Shown in pieces: positions 16,827-25,854 of a DNA stretch of 64,000 nt. This DNA is from Stygiolobus azoricus (GTDB lineage Archaea; Thermoproteota; Thermoprotei_A; Sulfolobales; Sulfolobaceae): assembly GCF_009729035.1 (NCBI RefSeq), contig NZ_CP045483.1:558001-622000 (forward strand). Direction: 5' to 3'. Position numbers and translations under genes: made by a program. Every line of letters starts with the position of its first letter. Positions within the stretch are counted from its first letter, which is position 1. The notes under the pieces were generated by a model. It did no database searches. It saw nothing but the letters and a program-made list of their open reading frames with translations, and had not been told where the DNA came from.

Positions 16827-19316
16827 GTGAATAGAAAAGCAATAATGTTATTCCTCTTAACTCTAATACTTTTCTCTACTTCATTTGATACCGTTTACCA
16901 CAGAACAACATTTTCTGCCCCTTACGGTAATTTTCCACCTATTACTGCTATAGAATGGGGTTCTTTAGTACAGCCTCAGAACGTAACTCCAGGGGACTTT
17001 AATGTGCCATTATATGTCGTGATAAAGGCCGATGTTATAGGAGCATCTTTATTATCGACCACCTATCAGCCTTTCGGTCAGGCCCTAATTCCTATAAACG
17101 GTTACATACTTTCAGCTAATAAGACACAGTCTGTAATCGTATTCTTCGTAACCGTACCTCTCAACGTTTCCCCAGGCTTGTACAAAGTGTTTTTGTCCAT
17201 AAACTACACATATGACAACAGTATATTTGAGGCCACTACTCAAATACCAATTTACATTTCCTCAGTAATTTATCCTAAGGTTATATTTCAATGGGGTAAT
17301 GGTGAATTTGTATCGCCCGGACAAGGAATATCACCCCTTACAGTAACGGTAGAAAACCCTAGCAATAAAGTAGTAAGTAACGTTATCATTTCGGCTGAAT
17401 TACCCAAAGGAATTTACAGTCTGACAGGATCGAGAATTATAAACTTTACAGTCTCGGCGGTTCAACCATATTCGGCTATAAGTGTATCACAGTATGTAAA
17501 CGTAACCTCTGAAATATCTCCAGGTTCGTACCGTGTCAATTACACACTAACTTTTACAGATGAGTTAGGAGGAGTCCATATGGCAACATATAATAACGGA
17601 ACCTTAGTCCTATTCCCCAAGGAGCCACTCATTGCTAAAAGCTACCCTATCTCCTTAAAACCTGGACAAATATCTACCTTCATTGTATACCTTAACTCAA
17701 CAGGTGCGCTACTTACGTCTTTTAGTGTAAATTCCCAAAGTGTAATGATTGTGGGGTATAACGTAACGACTCCTATAACTTTTTCAGGGGTTTTGCCTAT
17801 ATCTATAAGCGTTTACGTACCTTACGGCACCACCCCTGGAATCTACCCACTCACTATAACTGGGACTTATATTTACGGAGGAACACAGTATTCCTTCACC
17901 ATACCTGACTATGTGGAGGTGGGAATTAACACGACTGGGCCCGAAGTGGTGAGCCTAGAGTGGGTCTCATATCCTTATCTTGGGAGCAGTTCACAAGCAG
18001 AGTTGACGGTGTTTAACCCCTTACCTTACCCCATCTACTCCGTGAATGTCTCAACCCACTCTGTTGAGACCGGACAGCCCTATTATGTGATTCAAGAGAT
18101 TCCTCCCTATGGAAATGTGCAAATTCCCATTTCGTTACTTGTACCAGATAACGCGTCTTCATTATTATGCCTTTATTTTAATATTAATTACTACTCCGAG
18201 TACGGTGAATTCACCTCTTCCAGCAAAATAATAGTCCCGGTTTACTCAAAGCCTTTAATTAGCTTGTCATTAGTCCCATCTACAGTAGTTCAGGGTCAGC
18301 AGTCAGAAGTGCTACTCGAAATAAGGAACTTAGTTAACCAGAGCTTATTTGACCTCCGCGTAAACGTATTATTTAGCGATATCCAAGTGGTGGGAGCTAC
18401 GAATACTACGATATACCAACTTAGTCCTTCTTACACCGACTCAATACCTTATAGCATTTACGTCCCCCCTTACCTCTCTCCTGGAGTTTATCCCGTGCAG
18501 GTTACAATATCTTACTACTACTCGGGAATACAGAATACACAAGTGTTCACACTACCCTTAGTAGTTACTAGCGCACAGAACGGAATTAACGTCTACATCT
18601 CTCCTTCTACCTTATATTACCAAGTTAGCCAGAATCTGACTATAACGCTGTTTAACAACAATAACTACACTGTCACCAATGCCTTTTTAAAGATATTTAC
18701 TAACTCACAACTACTATCGCTTTCCCAGACTCAGTTCGAGATCAACGCTATACCTCCATACCACAATTACACGATCACCGTCCACACGTTCTCACCAATA
18801 TCGGCTACGGAAACCTTACCACTTTCACTGAGCTTACAATACCAGACACCCAATGGTTTTGTAACTTACAACGAAAACTTGTCATTATTAATTACCGGAC
18901 TCATCTCAATCCAAATACTCCAACCATCAGTTACTGAGGTAAACGGTTCTTACATCTTCCAGGCTACTTTGCTGAACGATGGAAACACACAAGCTAATAA
19001 CGTTATCATCTATTACCCCGGAGGGAGCACTTATATCGGTCAGCTACCAACAGCATCACCTCTCCCTATATCTCTGACCTTAACCTCCAACTCTTCTCAT
19101 ATTCCTATCGTCATTTTATACCAGACGCCGACCTACCAGACCGTTAACATTACATACACTTATAACGGTCCCATCACAGTGTTACAAACTACAAATACTA
19201 CTACATCACATCAGAACTTGTTTGGTGTAGCATTGTTATTCGGGATTCCAGTAATAGTAGTAGTGATCATAATTTACTTATTACTCAAGAGGAGGAAGAC
19301 AGATGAAAACATCTGA
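16827..19316 (+). CDS. Large exported beta-rich surface protein of ABC system
   Basis: A protein of about 829 residues with an N-terminal signal or anchor helix (AIMLFLLTLILFSTSF), a long Ser/Thr/Tyr/Asn-rich extracellular part with many N-glycosylation sequons, and a C-terminal membrane helix followed by KRRKTDENI. The core contains at least four copies of a beta-sandwich repeat marked by P-G-x-Y-x-V (VSPGLYKV, ISPGSYRV, TPGIYPL, LSPGVYPV), as in archaeal COG1361/NEW3-like S-layer domains. GTG 16827 is chosen over GTG 16818 because GGTGAG at 16817-16822 then acts as the ribosome-binding site. It presumably receives or senses the substrate of the FtsX-type transporter. Confidence 0.8.
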   Translation: MNRKAIMLFLLTLILFSTSFDTVYHRTTFSAPYGNFPPITAIEWGSLVQPQNVTPGDFNVPLYVVIKADVIGASLLSTTYQPFGQALIPINGYILSANKTQSVIVFFVTVPLNVSPGLYKVFLSINYTYDNSIFEATTQIPIYISSVIYPKVIFQWGNGEFVSPGQGISPLTVTVENPSNKVVSNVIISAELPKGIYSLTGSRIINFTVSAVQPYSAISVSQYVNVTSEISPGSYRVNYTLTFTDELGGVHMATYNNGTLVLFPKEPLIAKSYPISLKPGQISTFIVYLNSTGALLTSFSVNSQSVMIVGYNVTTPITFSGVLPISISVYVPYGTTPGIYPLTITGTYIYGGTQYSFTIPDYVEVGINTTGPEVVSLEWVSYPYLGSSSQAELTVFNPLPYPIYSVNVSTHSVETGQPYYVIQEIPPYGNVQIPISLLVPDNASSLLCLYFNINYYSEYGEFTSSSKIIVPVYSKPLISLSLVPSTVVQGQQSEVLLEIRNLVNQSLFDLRVNVLFSDIQVVGATNTTIYQLSPSYTDSIPYSIYVPPYLSPGVYPVQVTISYYYSGIQNTQVFTLPLVVTSAQNGINVYISPSTLYYQVSQNLTITLFNNNNYTVTNAFLKIFTNSQLLSLSQTQFEINAIPPYHNYTITVHTFSPISATETLPLSLSLQYQTPNGFVTYNENLSLLITGLISIQILQPSVTEVNGSYIFQATLLNDGNTQANNVIIYYPGGSTYIGQLPTASPLPISLTLTSNSSHIPIVILYQTPTYQTVNITYTYNGPITVLQTTNTTTSHQNLFGVALLFGIPVIVVVIIIYLLLKRRKTDENI

Positions 19317-20508
19317 TGTTATAAAGTTCTCATTTGACGCACTGTTAGAGAGGAAAACTAGAGCGGTCTTAGTGATTTTGGGCATAATGGTAGGCCCTTT
19401 TATAGTTGTTTCACTCGTGGCTACGATTCAAGGGTTCGACATAGGTCTGAACCAACAGTTAACTAACTTCTTCTCGCCCTTAAACATATACTTAGCACCG
19501 AAAAGCCAAGGAACCCTAAACCAATATGTCATTGATGGGATCTCCCACTTACCGGGAGTAAAAGCAGTTGTACCGTACTATCTTATACCTGCATACATAG
19601 ACACTCCTAAGGGACTAGAGGCGACTGTAGTTTTCTCAATGGACGTCTCCGAAATTAATTTAGTAATGCCCGGTCTAAAGCTTCAAAGCGGTTCATTACC
19701 CTCGCCTAACTCTTTTGACGAATTAGACGTGGGCTATTATATTGCAAACCCCCAATATTCTGGTCAACCTACTTATCACACTGGGCAGATTATGGTTGTC
19801 TACCTGATTAACCTTGAAGGAGAGAGGGTAAGTAAGACATTTGTAGTCGTAGGTCAGTTGGCGCAAATAGCTTCTTTCGGAGGGGCTAACTTTAACCAAG
19901 CATTGTATGCTCCTTTCTCTCTCGGACAGTCTATCTGTGGGACAAATTACGCTGGGGCTATAGTAGTAGCATCGTCCCCGAGTGAGGTTGAAGGTTTGGT
20001 AAATATCATCAAAGAAAAGTACGGTAATTACGTTCAGGTCACTTCAAGTCAGCAAATACTAAACCTAGTAAACGAGGAAATCTCCTCTTTCGAGGCTCTA
20101 CTAGTAGTTGCAGGTGTAGCGTCGTTTGTAGTGGCGTTTTTCACAGTCTTAGCTACTATGATTACTTCTGTTGTTGAGAGGACTAGGGAAATAGGACTGT
20201 TAATGTCATTGGGATTTGAAAGGAGGCAAGTAATGCTAATGTTCCTATCAGAGGCAACAATAATGGGAATAATAGGAGGAGGAATAGGAACAATAGGAGG
20301 ATACTTCAGTTCCTTCCTACTGGCGTCAATTGCATCGAACTCGTTTGAAGGAAGAGGTGTAGCCTTTAACGTTGTTCCCTCGATTTCAGTAGAACAGTTA
20401 GTGTTTATTTTCTTGGCTATTATTGCTATTACCACTTTTGCTGGACTTATCCCTGCTTACAGAGCGTCAAAAATAGAACCAGTAAAAGCACTAAGATACG
20501 AAGTATAG
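19303..20508 (+). CDS. FtsX/MacB-type ABC permease 1
   Basis: The 401-residue permease has an N-terminal helix (VLVILGIMVGPFIVVSLV), a large extracellular domain of about 220 residues, and three C-terminal helices with the FtsX motif VVERTREIGLLMSLGFERRQV and the terminal PAYRASKIEPVKALRYEV. It overlaps the surface-protein gene by 14 bases. Together with the second permease it probably forms a heterodimer driven by the LolD-like ATPase. Two stretches are nearly identical to the second permease gene. Confidence 0.9.
   Translation: MKTSDVIKFSFDALLERKTRAVLVILGIMVGPFIVVSLVATIQGFDIGLNQQLTNFFSPLNIYLAPKSQGTLNQYVIDGISHLPGVKAVVPYYLIPAYIDTPKGLEATVVFSMDVSEINLVMPGLKLQSGSLPSPNSFDELDVGYYIANPQYSGQPTYHTGQIMVVYLINLEGERVSKTFVVVGQLAQIASFGGANFNQALYAPFSLGQSICGTNYAGAIVVASSPSEVEGLVNIIKEKYGNYVQVTSSQQILNLVNEEISSFEALLVVAGVASFVVAFFTVLATMITSVVERTREIGLLMSLGFERRQVMLMFLSEATIMGIIGGGIGTIGGYFSSFLLASIASNSFEGRGVAFNVVPSISVEQLVFIFLAIIAITTFAGLIPAYRASKIEPVKALRYEV
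20153..20312 (+). repeat. Tract shared with second permease (pair 21367-21526)
   Basis: These 160 bp match 21367-21526 with only four mismatches by eye, although the surrounding coding sequence is strongly diverged. A second near-identical 60-bp tract closes both genes (20449-20508 and 21657-21716, two mismatches). This looks like local gene conversion or recent partial duplication. Confidence 0.75.
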
Positions 20509-20516
20509 GTGAGGTT

Positions 20517-21716
20517 ATGAAAAGTTCAGATATAGTCAGGTTTGCTTATAGAGCTCTTTTCGAGAGAAAAACTAGAGCTATCCTGACTATTTTGGGAATA
20601 GTAGTTGGTCCTCTCATCATTACAACTATAACGGCGTCTGTTCAAGGGTTGAGCCAGTCAGCTATAAACCTTATCCTAAGAGATGTCTCTCCTGAGGTAA
20701 TATTTGTCACCCCCCTCAACGGTTACCTATCATCTTATACGATCACACAAATCTCCCACTTAAATGGAGTCGCTTACGTAGTCCCATTTTACACGATACC
20801 CGTAACGATCTATACTTCCAAAGGAGAGATCAGTACTACAATTTTGTCGGTTAACATCTATGACTTGCAAAAAGTCTTGCCAGGAATTAGCATTAAAAGT
20901 GGGACGGCCCCTTCAGCTCAAAGTTATAATCAAGTCGCTATAGGTTACGATCTTCAGAATCCTCCTTCTCCTAACCAACCATCTCTACATGTAGGTCAGG
21001 AGATATCTGTGAGCATAGTATTACCTAACGGGGATCAGAAAACGGAGACTTTATTGGTGACGGGAGGGCTTAGCGATTTCGACGTTAATCTGGGGACTAT
21101 TAGTATTAACAAAGCACTAATTATGTCTTATTCAATAGGTGAAGAGATATATGGGACAAAATATTCAGGAGCTATAGTTTTAGCTTCCTCATTACAAGAT
21201 GTAAGTAAAGTTGTGTCTGAGATCCGTCAGTATTTGGGCTCTTACGTAAGTGTAAACTCCGCACAAGATGTAGTATCCTTTATAAATCAACAAGTAGCGT
21301 CCTTCAACCTACTACTACTTATAGTCAGTTCTGCGTCTTTTATAGTAGCTTTCATAAGCGTACTAACTACTATGATTACTTCTGTTGTTGAGAGGACTAG
21401 GGAAATAGGACTTTTAATGTCCTTGGGATTTGAAAGGAGGCAAGTAATGCTAATGTTCCTATCAGAGGCAACAATAATGGGAATAATAGGAGGTGGAATA
21501 GGAATAATAGGAGGATACTTCAGTTCTTACGGTTTTCTCGACTTCCTTCTCAGTTCACCTCTCTTCAAGAGCTTACACGCCCAACCAATATTTACCGTTA
21601 CCCAAGCCTTGACCCTTTTCCTATTTATAGTCCTCATTTCCACTTTCGCTGGGCTCATCCCTGCTTACAGAGCGTCAAAAATAGAACCAGCAAAAGCACT
21701 AAGGTACGAAGTATAG
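20517..21716 (+). CDS. FtsX/MacB-type ABC permease 2
   Basis: The 399-residue paralogue of the preceding gene has the same architecture: one N-terminal helix, an extracellular domain with conserved pattern (YVVPFYTIP, GYDLQNPPSPNQP), and three C-terminal helices with VVERTREIGLLMSLGFERR. It starts eight bases after the first permease with GGTGAG as ribosome-binding site. The extracellular halves have diverged, which suggests each contributes differently to substrate or partner contact in a heterodimer. Confidence 0.9.
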   Translation: MKSSDIVRFAYRALFERKTRAILTILGIVVGPLIITTITASVQGLSQSAINLILRDVSPEVIFVTPLNGYLSSYTITQISHLNGVAYVVPFYTIPVTIYTSKGEISTTILSVNIYDLQKVLPGISIKSGTAPSAQSYNQVAIGYDLQNPPSPNQPSLHVGQEISVSIVLPNGDQKTETLLVTGGLSDFDVNLGTISINKALIMSYSIGEEIYGTKYSGAIVLASSLQDVSKVVSEIRQYLGSYVSVNSAQDVVSFINQQVASFNLLLLIVSSASFIVAFISVLTTMITSVVERTREIGLLMSLGFERRQVMLMFLSEATIMGIIGGGIGIIGGYFSSYGFLDFLLSSPLFKSLHAQPIFTVTQALTLFLFIVLISTFAGLIPAYRASKIEPAKALRYEV

Positions 21717-21862
21717 TAATAAACGTTGCAAGACAAGGTATGATGAAAGAAACACCAGATACAATACGTGTAATAAAGGAACTAAAGAAACTAGGTTATT
21801 CTTCTTTCGCGTTAATAGGCCCTACAAATAACAGGTTCAACATAAAAGACTATCTTACCTAC

Positions 21863-22193
21863 GGGCTGAATCCTTTTTCATAACAATAGAAGTCTTTTTA
21901 TATTCATTTATTGACTAATTTCTTGAAGAGAATGATGAAAAACTAAGTAAGCTGCAAATCCGATGAGGTCAATCCCCCAAGGGTTAGAGAAGTGGTTAGG
22001 GATGTTGTTGCTGTGTTGAATCTACGCCTACGGGGTGATGGGAGCAATGTTCTAAGCCCCGTAAACGGAGATGTGAGCCACATGCCTTTTGGCTCGAAGG
22101 AGACCCATGACCCACCTGATAGGTGGTTGAGAGCTAAGTCCCTACACTTGATCATGAGTGAAATGATTGAAATGAAAGTGTAAGGACAAACGG
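21863..22193 (+). mobile_element. tnpB-remnant IS200/IS605-derived element, copy 2
   Basis: The 331-bp segment begins GGGCTGAATCC like copy 1 and ends at the same ACGG. Unlike copy 1 it retains the last part of a TnpB protein in frame to a TAA at 22181-22183. The translation includes the RuvC-III-like RDVVAVLNL segment, then GDGSNVLSPVNGDVS. Most of tnpB, including the earlier catalytic residues, is deleted, so it cannot move by itself. It sits inside a glycosyltransferase remnant whose frame resumes just after the element, which helps define the right end. Confidence 0.75.
22029..22193 (+). ncRNA. Omega-RNA-like structured RNA, copy 2
   Basis: The same fold as copy 1 can be drawn with changed bases: outer stem TACGGGG (22029-22035) with CCCCGTA (22057-22063), inner GGAGC-AAT-GTTCT, a GAGCC/GGCTC hairpin (about 22075-22095), and CCACCT (22112-22117) with AGGTGG (22121-22126). 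The AAT loop and flanking bases match copy 1, while the stems differ in compensating fashion. The sequence directly after the element, ATATCAAATACTTCGG, would be the guide if an omega RNA is produced. Confidence 0.55.
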
Positions 22194-22661
22194 ATATCAA
22201 ATACTTCGGAAAGATAGGGGACAAAATTTACCTTTATTCTCTGATGAAATCCTCAAAGATAATGATATATCCCTCTTACGTGGATTCCTTTGGAATAGTA
22301 GTTGCCGAAGTACTCGCAAACGGCTTACCGGTAGTTGTGTACGACATCCCAGCAATAAAACACTATTATGGAGATTGCAAAGCTGTTAAAGTAGTGAGGT
22401 CTGGAGATAAAGAAGCACTGTTTGAAGCCGCAGTTGAATTACTGGGTAATTATAAAGAATTCAAGCAGATCGCGATTGAATGTGCTAAGAAGTATAGTTG
22501 GAATACAGTTTACGCGTTCTCCAGTAAAGTCCTTCAAAGATAAATTAAAGATTAGATAATAATTAACGTGATAATTAAGGAAAAATTTACTGTTCAGCAA
22601 ATAGTATCGTCACATAAACAAATTATATTATTAAACACACAGAGTTTTATCAGGTGATCAA

Positions 22662-23387
22662 ATGAAACTAATTGAAATCACTAAAGATGAAATTAAGGGT
22701 AAGATTGGCCTAATGCCTTTAGGAAGCATAGAACAACATGGACCCCATTTACCAATAGGAACAGATGGAATTATAGTTGAATGGATAGCCCAAAAAGTTG
22801 AGGAGAGATTTAGAGATCAACTAATTCTCTATCCTACCATCTACTACGGTTGTTCTAAAGAACATTACGGGTTCCCCTTCATCTCAGTGGGTTATATAAA
22901 CATGATAAACTTCTTACTAGATATCGTTAATAGTTCAAAAAACGCTGGAATTTCCTCTCTTATAATCATTAATGGTCACGGAGGAAATGAGTCCGCATTA
23001 GACATAATCAGAAGAGAAGTTAATATGAGTAATGATAAATGTTTTAAACTCCACATATTCTCTATAGTAGGAAGAGATAGAGACCTCTTTCCTAACATAA
23101 TAGACATGCACGCTGGCTCCGTAGAGACTTCCAGAATATACGCAATTAATAGGCGACTGGTAAGAGAGGACAAGCTAAAGGAGGTAGACGATTTTACTAT
23201 AAAAGATGGAGTATTTAAGACAATACCAACCAGCGAGGCAAACAAATACGGGATTATTAATGTTGGTGGCAGGGTGGAGGTTGATGAAGAAAAAGGAAAA
23301 ATGTCGTTAGAGAGTGCTGTTAAAGATCTCTCAGACTTAGTACGAAAAGTCCTTGAGCAAGTAAAGAATTGTAATAACAATGCTTAA
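22662..23387 (+). CDS. Creatininase-family amidohydrolase
   Basis: The 241-residue protein has the creatininase metal-site motifs GSIEQHGPHLPIGTD, NGHGGNE and DMHAGSVETS. The family includes creatininase, FAPy deformylase ArfB and the mycofactocin peptidase MftE. Nothing nearby points to mycofactocin, so the natural substrate is open; a small amide or formamide is likely. The start at 22662 has GGTGATC as ribosome-binding site. The gene and the following MFS transporter are on the same strand and may form a small catabolic unit. Confidence 0.85.
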   Translation: MKLIEITKDEIKGKIGLMPLGSIEQHGPHLPIGTDGIIVEWIAQKVEERFRDQLILYPTIYYGCSKEHYGFPFISVGYINMINFLLDIVNSSKNAGISSLIIINGHGGNESALDIIRREVNMSNDKCFKLHIFSIVGRDRDLFPNIIDMHAGSVETSRIYAINRRLVREDKLKEVDDFTIKDGVFKTIPTSEANKYGIINVGGRVEVDEEKGKMSLESAVKDLSDLVRKVLEQVKNCNNNA

Positions 23388-23426
23388 ATTCAAAAGGAGA
23401 GAAAGTCAATCTTAAAATGACAGAGT

Positions 23427-24572
23427 TTGAACGATATTAATAAGATAGCTCTTATAGGAGCGTTCAGAGCCTTAGGCGGTTCGTTAGTCTGGCCTTTTAT
23501 AGGGTATGCGCTCTATTCAGTTTACAAATTACCACTCGCATTTGTCTCGATTTTCTATCTCTTACAAGGTATCATAAATTTAATAGCTTACTATATCGGC
23601 GGGATTCTTACAGACAGTTTGGGAAGAAGGAAAAGTATGACAATAGCGATAGTGCTCTCCTCAATTTCGCTTCTTCTAGCATCTCAAATATCTCTCCCAA
23701 TTTTAGTCTCATCGCTAATTCTAGTACAAACTTTTTTCAACGATATATACTTCGTCTCTTCTACGTCAATCGTCGGTGATATTTTTGAAAATAAACTCGA
23801 CAGTTTGATCAGAGCTTTCAGCAGGCAGAGGGTTGGGATCAACGCCGGTTGGGCTGTCGGACCCCTCATCGGTGGTTATATTTTTCAAGTCCTTGGCTTT
23901 AATAAACTCCTTTTCATTGCTTCAATTATAGCTTTAGTCCCCTTATATTTCGTGAGGATGCTACCAGATTTTAAAGGTGGTGTTGAAGTGTCATTTAAAG
24001 TCTCAAGAACACTATTAACGTTTCTTATCCCTACTGCATTAATATTCATGCTAATGAGCCAACTTGGCTTTGGTTTAATTACCTATTATACAACAATTCC
24101 TCATTTCTCAGTAATTCAGGTGAGTTTGCTCTTCATGGTAAACGGCTTAATGATAGTAATGCTTCAGGACTATGTAGGGAAATTGATAACAGACGTCAAA
24201 AAATACTTGCCTTTAGGATGTGTTATTTACGGGGTTTCGTACTTCTTGGTAGCTTTTATAACAGACTACGTAGAGGCTGTGGTAGACATAATATTCATAA
24301 CATTAGCTGAAATCATAGTCTCCCCTCTGGTTCAAGCTGTAGCAACATCATTAACTGAGAGGAGACAGAGGGGAAAACAAATAGGGGTTTTCGGTATATT
24401 TACTTCCTTAGGCAGAGTTCTGGGCTCTTCTCTCACCAGTTACTTAATGACGTTCTTTCTTTACTCTCCCGTCATTTTGTGGGGGTTGATTAGCTCACTA
24501 GGATTTATTTCAGCCCTACTCTTCTTTCTCTCATTAAGATCATTCAAACCAGCTCAGAGTCAAATACGCTGA
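23427..24572 (+). CDS. Major facilitator superfamily transporter
   Basis: The 381-residue protein has about twelve membrane helices and the MFS loop signature GGILTDSLGRRKSM between helices 2 and 3, with NAGWAVGPLIGGYIF in helix 5. It begins at a TTG; the nearby ATG at 23418 is out of frame. It follows the creatininase-like gene by 39 bases. The substrate is unknown; sugar or drug export are both possible. Confidence 0.85.
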   Translation: MNDINKIALIGAFRALGGSLVWPFIGYALYSVYKLPLAFVSIFYLLQGIINLIAYYIGGILTDSLGRRKSMTIAIVLSSISLLLASQISLPILVSSLILVQTFFNDIYFVSSTSIVGDIFENKLDSLIRAFSRQRVGINAGWAVGPLIGGYIFQVLGFNKLLFIASIIALVPLYFVRMLPDFKGGVEVSFKVSRTLLTFLIPTALIFMLMSQLGFGLITYYTTIPHFSVIQVSLLFMVNGLMIVMLQDYVGKLITDVKKYLPLGCVIYGVSYFLVAFITDYVEAVVDIIFITLAEIIVSPLVQAVATSLTERRQRGKQIGVFGIFTSLGRVLGSSLTSYLMTFFLYSPVILWGLISSLGFISALLFFLSLRSFKPAQSQIR

Positions 24573-24698
24573 ATTTTTTACCAACTCAACTACATTTAAC
24601 ATTTCGTTCTTAGTTAGCCCCTCCATGAACACTATTTTGGCTATTTGAACCGACTTTGGTATTTCAGCACAGGTGGGATTAAAGAAAAACTCTATACT
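24540..24698 (-). other. Possible gene remnant on opposite strand
   Basis: The reverse strand has a 52-codon open frame that reads like protein (NPTCAEIPKSVQIAKIVF, then MEGLTKNEMLNVVELVKNS) and ends inside the MFS gene. Only an ATG at 24626 gives a start, leaving 28 residues. It may be a decayed small gene; I cannot name it. Confidence 0.2.
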
Positions 24699-24709
24699 TT
24701 ATTAAAGAG

Positions 24710-25051
24710 ATGATAAATAATAGGCAGAGTTTATTAAATATCCACATGAGATTAGAAGACTTGGAGAGAATGAGAGAACTTGCTTTGGAATACGATAAAC
24801 TACTGAACGAGGTGCTAAACGAGATACAACCTCTAGCAAGAGAATGCCTAGCACTTGAGTTAGATGATACATTATCACCGGTCTTCGCAGTAGAGAATGT
24901 TAGGACACAGAATGCTATTTTAGCTTTCCCGTACAAGTGCGGGGAAAAGGTAGGTTATTTAGTCATAACAAAGGAGGGGAAAGTATATTTTGAAGATTTT
25001 CAAGGTAATGTAGAAGAAAGAGGTGAATTATTTGTTAAAGAAAATAGTTAA
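24710..25051 (+). CDS. Conserved-looking small protein of unknown function
   Basis: This 113-residue soluble protein has an N-terminal helical half (LEDLERMRELALEYDKLLNEVLNEI) and a C-terminal half with alternating strands (NAILAFPYKCGEKVGYLVITKEGKVYFEDF). An alternative start is the ATG at 24746. It overlaps the SMP-30-like gene by about 20 bases and is presumably translated with it. I do not recognise the family. Confidence 0.6.
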   Translation: MINNRQSLLNIHMRLEDLERMRELALEYDKLLNEVLNEIQPLARECLALELDDTLSPVFAVENVRTQNAILAFPYKCGEKVGYLVITKEGKVYFEDFQGNVEERGELFVKENS

Positions 25052-25853
25052 CAAAAAAGGAATGCTATACGAGGGACCAGTATGGTTCAAAAACACTCTG
25101 TATTTCGTAGACATACTCAAAGGAGAAGTCCATACATTAAGGGGAGATAAGCACACGTGGATTAAAGTAGGAACTTACGTCAGCTCCCTTCAGCCTTACA
25201 AGAAGGGAGGACTGGTTGTCACAGCGGATAAGAGTTTTTACCACGTGAGTGAAGAGGGCGTAAGAACAATTTATGAAGTAAAGGAGTGGGATAACAGAAA
25301 CAGGTTTAACGATGGTAAGTGTGATGCCATGGGAAGATATTGGGTAGGTACTATGAACCTCGAGGAAAAATATCCTACCGGTGCACTGTTCGTGTTGGAC
25401 AAGGGATTGAGATTTAGAAAGGTTCTTGAAGGGATTACTGTCTCTAACGGATTAGCGTGGAATTTAGACAACACTAAGATGTATTATATAGACTCGCCTA
25501 CTAAGAAAGTGTTTGAGTTTGCCTTTAACCTTTCTACTGGAGAAATAAGGGATAGAAAGATTCTAGTCGATCTAACGAGGTTTCAAGGAGTCCCAGACGG
25601 GATGACGATCGATTCAGAAGGATATCTATGGGTAGCAATATACGGAGGAGGAAAAGTAATTAGAGTGAGTCCTAAAGGTGAAATAGTAGGTGAGATCAAA
25701 GTCCCTGCATCTCACACTACCTCTGTTACGTTCGGGGGGAACAATATGAGAACTCTATTCATAACTACAGCAAATGACGACCCTGAAGGCGGTTATGTAT
25801 ATGCTGTGGAAACTGATATAAAAGGAGTTGAAAGTTTTGAGTGCGAATTTTGA
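25032..25853 (+). CDS. SMP-30/gluconolactonase family protein
   Basis: The protein of about 273 residues is a six-bladed propeller of the SMP-30/gluconolactonase/LRE family. Recognisable blocks are EGPVWFKNTLYFVDI, the metal-binding NRFNDGKCDAMGRYWVGTM, VSNGLAWNLDNTKMYYIDS and PDGMTIDSEGYLWVA. It should hydrolyse a sugar lactone in the non-phosphorylative sugar oxidation route used by Sulfolobales. TTG 25032 is preferred to GTG 25023 because AGGTGA at 25021-25026 is then a well-spaced ribosome-binding site. Confidence 0.88.
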   Translation: MLKKIVNKKGMLYEGPVWFKNTLYFVDILKGEVHTLRGDKHTWIKVGTYVSSLQPYKKGGLVVTADKSFYHVSEEGVRTIYEVKEWDNRNRFNDGKCDAMGRYWVGTMNLEEKYPTGALFVLDKGLRFRKVLEGITVSNGLAWNLDNTKMYYIDSPTKKVFEFAFNLSTGEIRDRKILVDLTRFQGVPDGMTIDSEGYLWVAIYGGGKVIRVSPKGEIVGEIKVPASHTTSVTFGGNNMRTLFITTANDDPEGGYVYAVETDIKGVESFECEF

Positions 25854-25854
25854 G

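Larger units (their letters stand above)
21720..22543 (+). pseudogene. Glycosyltransferase (GT4-like) remnant split by element
   Basis: The two flanks of the inserted element belong to one gene. The left part (to 21862) reads INVARQGMMKETPDTIRVIK and ends at DYLTY. The right part (22194-22543) resumes with IKYFGKIGDKIYLYSLMKSS and shows the group-1 glycosyltransferase signature SYVDSFGIVVAEVLANGLPVVV. The N-terminal acceptor domain is missing; the fragment begins just after the permease stop codon. It therefore is a 5'-truncated, interrupted remnant. A short peptide could still be made from the ATG at 22244, but it lacks most of the fold. Confidence 0.75.
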
